DNA of 64,000 nucleotides, from positions 26,296 through 90,295 of the forward strand of contig NZ_QCZH01000015.1 in NCBI RefSeq assembly GCF_003097655.1, in the 5' to 3' direction. This DNA is from Flavobacterium laiguense. GTDB taxonomy: Bacteria; Bacteroidota; Bacteroidia; Flavobacteriales; Flavobacteriaceae. Position numbers and translations under genes: made by a program. Below are positions 1 through 6,530 of this stretch, piece by piece (the first letter of the stretch is position 1; every line of letters starts with the position of its first letter). The notes under the pieces are model-generated. The model was not told the origin of the DNA. It saw nothing but the letters and a program-made list of their open reading frames with translations, and made no database searches.

Positions 1-868
1 GGCACTTGCTTTTTTATTGATTATAATTGGGATTTATTTGATCCACGTTCGATTTACGAAAAACCCAATAATCAATCCCGATGTGTATAAATACACAAAT
101 GTAGTTTTCGGATCTTTTCTCTATTTTTATATCGGAATGATGAATGGCACCGGAAGTGTAGTGACCGGTTTTATGACAAATATTCTGGGTTTTGACAGTA
201 TTTATGTAGCGAGAACACATTTGGCCATACTTATAGGTCTTTTTGTAGCGATTCCATTAACGACTTATCTTTTGTATAAACGTATTTATTTGGCTACCAT
301 TTGGATAACCGGTTTTGCTTGTTTTGGTATGTATCATACACTGCTTTTTTTTCGTTTTTACCCCGGAATTGAATCTTCCGATTTTTTCGTGCCTTTTATT
401 TTTAAAGGATTAGCGATTGGATTTTTGTATCCCGTGTCATCACTTTATATTTCCGAAAAAGTACCGCCCAAATTAGGTGATTCTAGGATGATGAGCGGTA
501 TAATTTCGAGAGTTGTATTTGCATCTTTGTTGGGAGGGGCTATATTAGGTACTTTTATTTCAAATTTGAAAATACAACACAAAACAGGCCTTAGCCAGCA
601 ATTGTCTCCTTTGAATGAAAAGGCACAACAAAAACTAAATAACACCACAAATTACTATTTGCATCAAGGATTGTCTCAAGTTGATGCGCAAAAAATGGCC
701 GAAAAAAGTCTGTCCAATCAAACATCACAGTCTTCATTAATGCTGGCATACAAAGATATTTACTTAGTAATGGCAGCATTGTGTTTCTTCCCAATTTTAA
801 TTCTTTTGTTGTTTAGACTTGGTCGAAGACCTGTTGGAAGCGTTGCTGTAGAGCCGATTCCGTTTTAA
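1..868 (+). CDS. MFS drug-efflux-type transporter, C-terminal part (5' end outside window)
   Basis: The reading frame is open to the left edge, so only the last ~288 residues are visible. An in-frame TTG at position 17 is not a credible start. The visible part is strongly hydrophobic with about five to six membrane spans. The first is at the very edge, followed by spans around the segments ending at bases 150, 280, 350 and 460. A polar loop of about 70 residues (bases 560-740) follows, then one last span before the stop. The long loop before the final helix and the overall pattern fit the 14-helix DHA2/EmrB-like branch of the major facilitator superfamily, which exports drugs or small molecules across the inner membrane by proton antiport. 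The substrate cannot be read from the sequence. The gene is followed 50 bases later by a channel gene on the same strand. Confidence 0.7.
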   Translation, partial: ALAFLLIIIGIYLIHVRFTKNPIINPDVYKYTNVVFGSFLYFYIGMMNGTGSVVTGFMTNILGFDSIYVARTHLAILIGLFVAIPLTTYLLYKRIYLATIWITGFACFGMYHTLLFFRFYPGIESSDFFVPFIFKGLAIGFLYPVSSLYISEKVPPKLGDSRMMSGIISRVVFASLLGGAILGTFISNLKIQHKTGLSQQLSPLNEKAQQKLNNTTNYYLHQGLSQVDAQKMAEKSLSNQTSQSSLMLAYKDIYLVMAALCFFPILILLLFRLGRRPVGSVAVEPIPF

Positions 869-918
869 ACTCAGTATTCATTAATTTTAGGGTTATTTAT
901 AATTAAATATTGACAAAT

Positions 919-1623
919 ATGACAAGACAAAAAAAGATTAAGTTTTTGAATCATTTATGGAATAAAGAAAGTGGACTTAGTGGAATGTTCGTTTTACTTG
1001 TTGGAATGCATTTTATTTTAATACCCTTATTTAGTAGTTATAGATCTTTTATGGTGACCATCAATATATTTTGGATGCTGTTTCTTGTATCTGGAATCTT
1101 TTCATTGGCAAAATCCAAAAAGCAAACGTTGTTATTTTCCATTATTCCTTTAATGTTTGTGGTTTTTAGTTGGATTACGGTTTTTGAGCAAACTCCATTT
1201 GTTTTGTTTGCTGAAATATTTTTTACGATTGCAACTTTCGTTTTATTGATTGTTTTAGTTTTAAAAAAAGTTCTAGAACCTGGACCTATTACTGGATATA
1301 GAGTGATTGGTTCCATTGTGGTATATTTGATTTTGGCCAACTTATGGTGCGTAATTTATTTGTTTATTTACGAACAAATTCCTGGTTCTTTCTCTATCAC
1401 ATTACCTCCTTTTGAAAGCAATACATTACTGGCTAATTTTTTGTATTTTAGTTATATAACAATCACTACAACTGGATTTGGGGAGATTGTTCCTTTACAT
1501 CCCTTTGCTAGAGCAATGGTTCAAATTGAAGCCATTATAGGAGTATTATATCCTGTAATTCTTATTGGTCGTCTCGTTTCGGATGCCAATGAAAATAATT
1601 CCAAGAAGAAGCAAAATCAATAA
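919..1623 (+). CDS. two-TM-pore potassium-channel-family (Ion_trans_2) protein
   Basis: This is a 234-residue inner-membrane protein. I start it at the ATG at 919, not the upstream in-frame TTG at 910, because the charged N-terminus MTRQKKIK then precedes the first membrane helix. Hydrophobic segments lie near residues 21-40, 44-64, 71-89, 94-116 and 128-152. A re-entrant pore segment and a last helix (200-222) follow. The pore loop carries TTTGFGEIVP (183-192), which matches the potassium-channel filter position. The usual Tyr of GYG is Phe and the usual Asp after it is Glu. Many bacterial Ion_trans_2 proteins share the TxTTxGFGDxxP style, so a cation-conducting pore is likely but K+ selectivity is inferred. 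No cytoplasmic RCK domain is present. The AI-2E family gene starts 37 bases after its stop, and the two may be cotranscribed. Confidence 0.75.
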   Translation: MTRQKKIKFLNHLWNKESGLSGMFVLLVGMHFILIPLFSSYRSFMVTINIFWMLFLVSGIFSLAKSKKQTLLFSIIPLMFVVFSWITVFEQTPFVLFAEIFFTIATFVLLIVLVLKKVLEPGPITGYRVIGSIVVYLILANLWCVIYLFIYEQIPGSFSITLPPFESNTLLANFLYFSYITITTTGFGEIVPLHPFARAMVQIEAIIGVLYPVILIGRLVSDANENNSKKKQNQ

Positions 1624-1660
1624 TTTTAAACTCATTTATTCTAACCTTTATTTTTATTTT

Positions 1661-2728
1661 ATGGAAAATTCAAACCAAAACAAAAACAAACAGCTTTTTG
1701 AAACTATTCTACAACTAGGACTTGTTTTCCTTATTTTAGGATTTTGTTTTAAACTTTTATTGCCTTTTATGATGCCAATTCTTTGGGCCATCATATTAGC
1801 TATTGTTTTGTATCCCGCTTTCAATTTTTTGCAAAAGAAATTAAAAGGACGTAAAAGTCTTGCTTCATTCATTATCACATTTGCTTTATTATCACTTATT
1901 ATTATACCTACTGTTTCGTTTGTAAATTCGGTTACTACATCTCTTTCTGAATTAAAAGTTGGACTAGAAGACGGCACACTCAAAGTGGCGACTCCAGGTC
2001 AAAACATAAAGGAATGGCCATTAATTGGGGAGAAAGCATACGATTTTCTATATTCATTATCCACCGATTTAAAAACAGGATTACTCCAATACAAAGAACA
2101 AATCGTCGAAGTATCCAAAACAATACTCGGAAGCGTTCTCAGTTCCACCGTTGCTTTGCTACAAGTAATCCTTTCGGTTATCATTGCAGGAATATTGATG
2201 GTATCGACCAGTGCCCAAGATTTAGCTAGTAATTTTATCAAAAGAATTGCAGGTGATTCAGGCGAAGAGTTTTTAAATATTTCTGTTTCTACAGTATATC
2301 AAGTAGTCAAAGGAATATTGGGTGTTGCTGTTATTCAAACCCTTATTCAAGCGGTTGGGCTATTTGGTTGTGGTGTTCCTTTTGCAGGTGTATTGACCCT
2401 ATTATGCTTAATGTTGTCCATAATTCAAATTGGCCCCATCATTATTAATCTTGGAGTTATTGCCTATCTTTTCTCATTAGACAATACCACAGCAGCCATT
2501 CTTTGGAGCATATTTTTCCTCTTAAGCGGACTATCCGACAATGTTTTAAAACCGTTATTGTTAGGAAAAGGCGCTTTAGTTCCAATGTTAGTCATCTTTC
2601 TAGGCGTAATTGGCGGATTCATGATGTCAGGCTTTATTGGCTTGTTTGTAGGTCCAATCATTTTTTCTATAGGTTATAAATTATTTGTTGCTTGGATGGA
2701 TGATAAACCAGAAAGTACAGTAGCTTAA
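1661..2728 (+). CDS. AI-2E family transporter (YdiK/PerM type)
   Basis: This 355-residue protein is chosen from the ATG at 1661 (MENSNQ...). The reading frame extends 96 bases further up, into the preceding channel gene, without a plausible start. It has the AI-2E exporter layout: paired helices at residues ~18-55, a helix near 70-90, and a ~90-residue extracytoplasmic region. Four closely packed C-terminal helices follow. The conserved stretch with GP near residue 250 and the LxDNxLKPLLLGKG motif near 285-300 are both visible. Family members include the AI-2 exporter TqsA and Na+/H+ antiporters, so the real substrate is open. The length is normal for the family. The gene ends 22 bases before a strong hairpin shared with the convergent fadE gene. 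Confidence 0.85.
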   Translation: MENSNQNKNKQLFETILQLGLVFLILGFCFKLLLPFMMPILWAIILAIVLYPAFNFLQKKLKGRKSLASFIITFALLSLIIIPTVSFVNSVTTSLSELKVGLEDGTLKVATPGQNIKEWPLIGEKAYDFLYSLSTDLKTGLLQYKEQIVEVSKTILGSVLSSTVALLQVILSVIIAGILMVSTSAQDLASNFIKRIAGDSGEEFLNISVSTVYQVVKGILGVAVIQTLIQAVGLFGCGVPFAGVLTLLCLMLSIIQIGPIIINLGVIAYLFSLDNTTAAILWSIFFLLSGLSDNVLKPLLLGKGALVPMLVIFLGVIGGFMMSGFIGLFVGPIIFSIGYKLFVAWMDDKPESTVA

Positions 2729-2750
2729 TTTTTAGGAGTTGTTTAAAATA

Positions 2751-2790
2751 AAAAAGCCGCTATGTCATTCAGGGACAATAGCGGCTTTTT
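2751..2790. terminator. bidirectional rho-independent terminator between AI-2E gene and fadE
   Basis: A near-perfect stem pairs AAAAAGCCGCTAT with ATAGCGGCTTTTT around a 14-base loop. It has an A-run before and a T-run after, so it can terminate both the rightward AI-2E gene and the leftward fad operon. Confidence 0.9.
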
Positions 2791-2818
2791 AAACAAATAA
2801 AAACTAAAAAAAAATATT

Positions 2819-4609
2819 TTAGAAACAGTATGCGTTTTCAGTAACCAGTTTTGTAGTAATCGTTTCTCTTAAACCAACTACGTTTGGCATGTTGGTGTAT
2901 TTAGTAAAACGGCGTAATCCCATTAACATCATACGTTGCTCATCTCCTTCTGCAAAAGAAATAATACTTTCTTTTCCTTTTTGAGTAATAATATCAACCG
3001 CTTGATATAAGTATAATTTAGCCATTGCAATTTGTTCTGTGACTTTGTCTTCACCAGTTGCTTTAGCCAATTTTTCGGTTCTCAAGATGGTACTTTCAGC
3101 CATGTAGATTTCGATTAAGATATCAGAGGCAGCCATCAATAATTGTTGGTGTGCATCTAAGTCTGGACCGTATTTTTGAACTGCACCACCCGCAACCATA
3201 AGGAATGCTTTTTTCAATTTGGTGATCATTTCTTTTTCTTCAGCAAACAATTCAGAATAATCAGGAGTTTCAAATGATGGAATTCCCATTAATTCTTCTT
3301 GTACTTTTGAAGCAGGTCCTAGTAAATCAACATGCCCTTTCATGGCTTTCTTGATCAACATACCAACCGAAAGCATTCTGTTGATTTCGTTTGTTCCCTC
3401 GTAGATACGAGCAATACGGGCATCTCTCCAAGCACTTTCCATTGGTGTGTCTTCAGAGAATCCCATTCCACCAAAGATTTGAATTCCTTCATCAGCACAA
3501 GCTTGAACGTCTTCAGAAACGGCTACTTTCAAGATAGAACATTCGATAGCATATTCTTCAACCCCTTTCAATTCTGATTCTTGATGAGTAGATCCAGCTG
3601 CTTCACGTTCAGAAATACGATCTTCAATATCTTTTGCCGCACGGTAAGTAGCACTTTCTCCTGCATAGCATGAAGTTGCCATTTCAGCCAACTTAGAACG
3701 AATAGCACCAAATTGTGAAATTGCTGTATTAAACTGAATTCTTTCATTAGAATAGTTTACTGCTTGAGTAATCACTCTACGTTGTGCGTCCAAACAAGCT
3801 GCAGCCAATTTAATACGACCAACGTTTAAAGCATTCATGGCGATTTTGAAACCATTTCCTCTTTCAGATAACATGTTTTCAACAGGCACTACAGTATCAT
3901 TAAAAAATACTTGACGTGTAGATGATGCACGAATACCTAATTTATGCTCTTCTTCATTCATAGAGATTCCATTGTCTGGAGTGTTTTCTACAATAAAACC
4001 TGTAATGTTCTTATCATCACCAATTCTTGCAAATACGATGAATACTGAGCAGAATCCTGCATTCGAAATCCACATTTTTTGTCCAGTGATCGAATATGTT
4101 TTTCCGTCTTCTGATAAAATAGCTTTAGTTTTTCCAGAATTGGCATCCGATCCAGCACCTGGCTCAGTCAAACAATAAGCGCCAAACCACTCACCAGAAG
4201 CTAGTTTAGGTACGTATTTTTGTTTTTGTTCTTCTGTTCCGTATAATGTGATTGGCATTGTTCCTATCCCCGTGTGCGCTCCAAAAGCTGTAGAAAAAGA
4301 TCCTGTTGCTCCCGAAATATAATCGCATACCAAAACCGTATTCACAAATCCCATTCCCATTCCACCATAAGATTCTGGAACAGCAACACTAAGGAAACCT
4401 AAATCTCCTGCTTTTTTCATACACTCTTGAGTATACGCATAATCTTTTTTCTCAAAACGATCTTTATGAGCCCACAATTCTTTATCAACGAATTCTTTTA
4501 CAGAATCACGCATCATTAATTGCTCTTCATTGAAATCTTCTGGCGTGAATATATCTTCACATTTTGTTTCTTTTACGATGAATTGTCCACCTCTTGTTTG
4601 ATCGCTCAT
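2819..4609 (-). CDS. fadE: acyl-CoA dehydrogenase, long form
   Basis: This 596-residue FAD enzyme catalyses the first, alpha,beta-dehydrogenating step of fatty-acid beta-oxidation in the cytoplasm. The first family signature AYCLTEPGAGSDANS is at residues 144-158. The second, QIFGGMGFSED, is near 377-387. The catalytic base region RIYEGTNEIN has Glu404 at the position of the active-site glutamate. The extra ~200-residue C-terminal helical domain makes it the long, VLCAD-like form rather than the ~380-residue short form. It is the last gene of the leftward fad operon and ends at a shared terminator. The gene order marR-fadN-fadA-[four-helix gene]-fadE matches the Bacillus fadNAE order apart from the insertion. 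The 35 bases before its ATG are almost the same as those before the neighbouring four-helix gene. Confidence 0.93.
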   Translation of the reverse strand: MSDQTRGGQFIVKETKCEDIFTPEDFNEEQLMMRDSVKEFVDKELWAHKDRFEKKDYAYTQECMKKAGDLGFLSVAVPESYGGMGMGFVNTVLVCDYISGATGSFSTAFGAHTGIGTMPITLYGTEEQKQKYVPKLASGEWFGAYCLTEPGAGSDANSGKTKAILSEDGKTYSITGQKMWISNAGFCSVFIVFARIGDDKNITGFIVENTPDNGISMNEEEHKLGIRASSTRQVFFNDTVVPVENMLSERGNGFKIAMNALNVGRIKLAAACLDAQRRVITQAVNYSNERIQFNTAISQFGAIRSKLAEMATSCYAGESATYRAAKDIEDRISEREAAGSTHQESELKGVEEYAIECSILKVAVSEDVQACADEGIQIFGGMGFSEDTPMESAWRDARIARIYEGTNEINRMLSVGMLIKKAMKGHVDLLGPASKVQEELMGIPSFETPDYSELFAEEKEMITKLKKAFLMVAGGAVQKYGPDLDAHQQLLMAASDILIEIYMAESTILRTEKLAKATGEDKVTEQIAMAKLYLYQAVDIITQKGKESIISFAEGDEQRMMLMGLRRFTKYTNMPNVVGLRETITTKLVTENAYCF

Positions 4610-4610
4610 T

Positions 4611-4660
4611 TTTTAAAATTTTAGATGATAGATAATAGACGAATAGATAATAGACGCCAA
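4611..4660. repeat. short AT-rich repeat leader (GATAGATAATAGAC units), copy 1
   Basis: Directly upstream of the fadE start codon, the plus strand reads TTTTAAAATTTTAGATGATA followed by GATAATAGACGAATAG and another GATAATAGACG. The same order of elements is found right after the start codon of the four-helix gene (from 5050) and, in variant form, between fadA and fadN. Stop-poor simple tetranucleotide and hexanucleotide variants (GATA, GACGGATA) dominate. Confidence 0.75.
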
Positions 4661-4683
4661 TTATTTATGAATTAATTTATAAG

Positions 4684-5049
4684 TTATTTATTTAGTGTGT
4701 TTTGAAAGGACATTGTTGCCTTTTGAAATTCTTCAATTTTTATTTCAATAAAATTGGTGTAATCGTCTGTTATATATTTTCTATGATTTGCAAGCAAAAG
4801 TTGTGTTTGTAGTTCAAAAGAAGATCCTAATGATATATCTAGGAAATGACTAAAAGATTTATCTGTTCTACTTGATCCTTCTGCAATATTTGATGGCATA
4901 GAAACAGTAGATCGATCCATTTGACTTTTCAATCCAAATTTTTCAGAAACTGGAAATGTATCCGTTGCGTCTAAAATTAGTTTAGCAATCTCCATTGCCA
5001 TTTGCCAAATTTTTAGTTTTTTGAAATTGTGTCTTTTGAATTCGCTCAT
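4684..5049 (-). CDS. four-helix-bundle protein of the S23 / 23S rRNA intervening-sequence family
   Basis: This is a 121-residue protein starting MSEFKRHNFKKLKIWQ, with the family signatures KxLKIWQxAMExAK near the start, FGLKSQMDRSTVSMPSNIAEGS in the middle (FGLKSQ, then MDRSTVS, then SNIAEGSSR) and FLDISLGSSFELQTQLLLA after it. These define the four-helix-bundle family first found encoded in 23S rRNA intervening sequences; diversity-generating-retroelement Avd proteins have the same fold. The molecular role of stand-alone members is unknown; nucleic-acid binding is suggested for the fold. It sits alone between fadA and fadE on the same strand, flanked on both sides by GATAGATAATAGAC-type repeats, and looks like an insertion in a beta-oxidation operon rather than a functional part of it. 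No reverse transcriptase or variable repeat was seen next to it. Confidence 0.88.
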   Translation of the reverse strand: MSEFKRHNFKKLKIWQMAMEIAKLILDATDTFPVSEKFGLKSQMDRSTVSMPSNIAEGSSRTDKSFSHFLDISLGSSFELQTQLLLANHRKYITDDYTNFIEIKIEEFQKATMSFQNTLNK

Positions 5050-5236
5050 GTTTTAAATTTTAGATGATAGATAATAGACGGATAGATGAAAGACTTTGAC
5101 TTGATAATTTTTAAAAGATGATAGATGATAGATAATAGACAGATAGATGATAGACTTTGATTTGACAGATTAGATTAGAGTTGACAAATAGATAATATAT
5201 TTTTTAATCTATTATCTATTTGTCTATTATCTCTTC
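5050..5236. repeat. GATAGATAATAGAC repeat cluster, copy 2 with terminal inverted segment
   Basis: Immediately upstream of the four-helix gene lie several variants of TAGATGATAGATAATAGACG/AGATAG. Two AGACTTTGA(C/T)TTGA blocks follow, then an inverted segment where GACAAATAGATAATATATT faces AATCTATTATCTATTTGTC (around 5180-5223). The first 35 bases mirror the leader of fadE. Confidence 0.75.
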
Positions 5237-5244
5237 GTCTCTTC

Positions 5245-6426
5245 TTACATTAATTCGTAAATTCCAGCAGAACCTTGTCCTGTTCCTACACACATAGAAA
5301 CGATTCCATATTTGCTTCCTCTGCGTTTCATTTCATCAAACAATTGAACAGAAAGTTTAGCACCTGTACAACCTAGTGGGTGGCCTAATGCAATAGCTCC
5401 ACCATTCACATTGATAATGTCAGGATTCAAGTTCAGTTCACGGGTAACGGCCAATGCTTGTGAAGCAAATGCTTCATTCAATTCAATTAAATCAATATCA
5501 TTTAACGTCAATCCCGCTTGTTTCAAGGCTTTTGGAATGGCTTTTACAGGGCCAATTCCCATGATCCTTGGCTCAACACCTGCAGAGGCGAAGTTTACCA
5601 AACGAGCAATAGGTTCAAGGTTTAATTCTTTTACCATTTCTTCGCTCATAACCAGTACGAAAGCCGCACCGTCACTCATTTGAGAAGAGTTACCAGCAGT
5701 TACACTTCCATCAGCAGCAAAAACAGCTCTAAGACCTGCTAATGCTTCCAAAGAAGTTCCAGCTCTTGGGCCTTCGTCTTTGTTTACCACATACGATTTG
5801 GTTTCTTTTTTACCATTTTCATTGATAAATGTTTGCTCTACTGTAATTGGTACGATTTGTTTGTCAAATTTACCTTCAGCTTGTGCTTTCAAAGCTTTAT
5901 TATGCGATTGAAAAGCAAATTCATCTTGGTCTGCACGAGAAATATTGAATTGTTTAGCCACCGCTTCCGATGTCAATCCCATTCCCCAGTAGTAATCCTC
6001 ATGTCCTGCTTTTGCAACAGCATAATCCGGAGTAGGTTTGTAACCTCCCATTGGAATAAAACTCATACTTTCGGCTCCACCTGCAATGATACAATGTGCC
6101 ATTCCTGATTGGATTTTGGCAGTTGCCATTCCGATCGTTTCCAATCCAGAAGCGCAATATCTGTTTACGGTAACACCCGGTACATCATCTACTTTTAATC
6201 CCATCAAAGAGATTAAACGTCCTACGTTCAAACCTTGTTCTGCTTCAGGCATGGCATTTCCAACCATAACATCGTCAATACGTGTTTTGTCAAAATCAGG
6301 CAACTCATTCATCATGTATTGAATGGTTTCTGCAGCCAACTCATCAGGTCTTTTAAATCTAAAAACTCCTTTTGGTGCTTTACCTACCGCAGTACGATAC
6401 GCTTTAACTATATATGCTGTTTTCAT
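5245..6426 (-). CDS. fadA: acetyl-CoA acyltransferase (3-ketoacyl-CoA thiolase)
   Basis: This 393-residue thiolase carries out the last step of beta-oxidation, splitting 3-ketoacyl-CoA with CoA to give acetyl-CoA and a shortened acyl-CoA. The acyl-accepting cysteine is Cys91 in VNRYCASGLE. The family motif NVNGGAIALGHPLGCTGA contains His349, and the second catalytic cysteine is Cys379 in SMCVGTGQGSAG. N- and C-terminal thiolase domains are both complete and the length is standard. It lies 100 bases downstream of fadN on the same strand. That spacer carries a repeat with inverted arms, yet the neighbouring genes clearly form the fadN-fadA functional pair. A biosynthetic acetyl-CoA acetyltransferase is the alternative, but the operon context favours degradation. 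Confidence 0.93.
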   Translation of the reverse strand: MKTAYIVKAYRTAVGKAPKGVFRFKRPDELAAETIQYMMNELPDFDKTRIDDVMVGNAMPEAEQGLNVGRLISLMGLKVDDVPGVTVNRYCASGLETIGMATAKIQSGMAHCIIAGGAESMSFIPMGGYKPTPDYAVAKAGHEDYYWGMGLTSEAVAKQFNISRADQDEFAFQSHNKALKAQAEGKFDKQIVPITVEQTFINENGKKETKSYVVNKDEGPRAGTSLEALAGLRAVFAADGSVTAGNSSQMSDGAAFVLVMSEEMVKELNLEPIARLVNFASAGVEPRIMGIGPVKAIPKALKQAGLTLNDIDLIELNEAFASQALAVTRELNLNPDIINVNGGAIALGHPLGCTGAKLSVQLFDEMKRRGSKYGIVSMCVGTGQGSAGIYELM

Positions 6427-6441
6427 ATTTTTTTTCTTTTT

Positions 6442-6530
6442 AAGACTATAGACGGATAGATAATAGATGATAGACTTTTACGTGTTACGGATTTTGTCTA
6501 TCATCTATCCGTCTTTTATCTATTATCTAA
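6442..6530. repeat. GATAGATAATAGAC repeat, copy 3, with long inverted arms
   Basis: Between fadA and fadN, the segment AGACGGATAGATAATAGATGATAGAC (read as two parts, 6449-6474) faces GTCTATCATCTATCCGTCT (6497-6515). A further TTTATCTATTATCTAAT runs into the fadN stop. The arms can fold into a hairpin; the element is the same family as the copies next to the four-helix gene. Confidence 0.7.

Noticed and set aside
1038..1340. A 100-residue open frame on the minus strand inside the channel gene
   Set aside because: It is a mirror of the coding strand of a clear membrane protein; it has no start signal or family.
1565..1660. Longer N-terminus for the AI-2E family transporter
   Set aside because: The in-frame part overlaps the preceding gene's coding region and lacks a signal; MENSNQ at 1661 is a better start.
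4684..5049. Diversity-generating retroelement accessory (Avd) gene
   Set aside because: The fold family is the same, but no reverse transcriptase, template repeat or variable repeat is nearby.
5050..6530. Could the GATAGATAATAGAC repeats be a CRISPR array?
   Set aside because: Repeat units vary, are not separated by unique spacers of constant length, and no cas gene is present.
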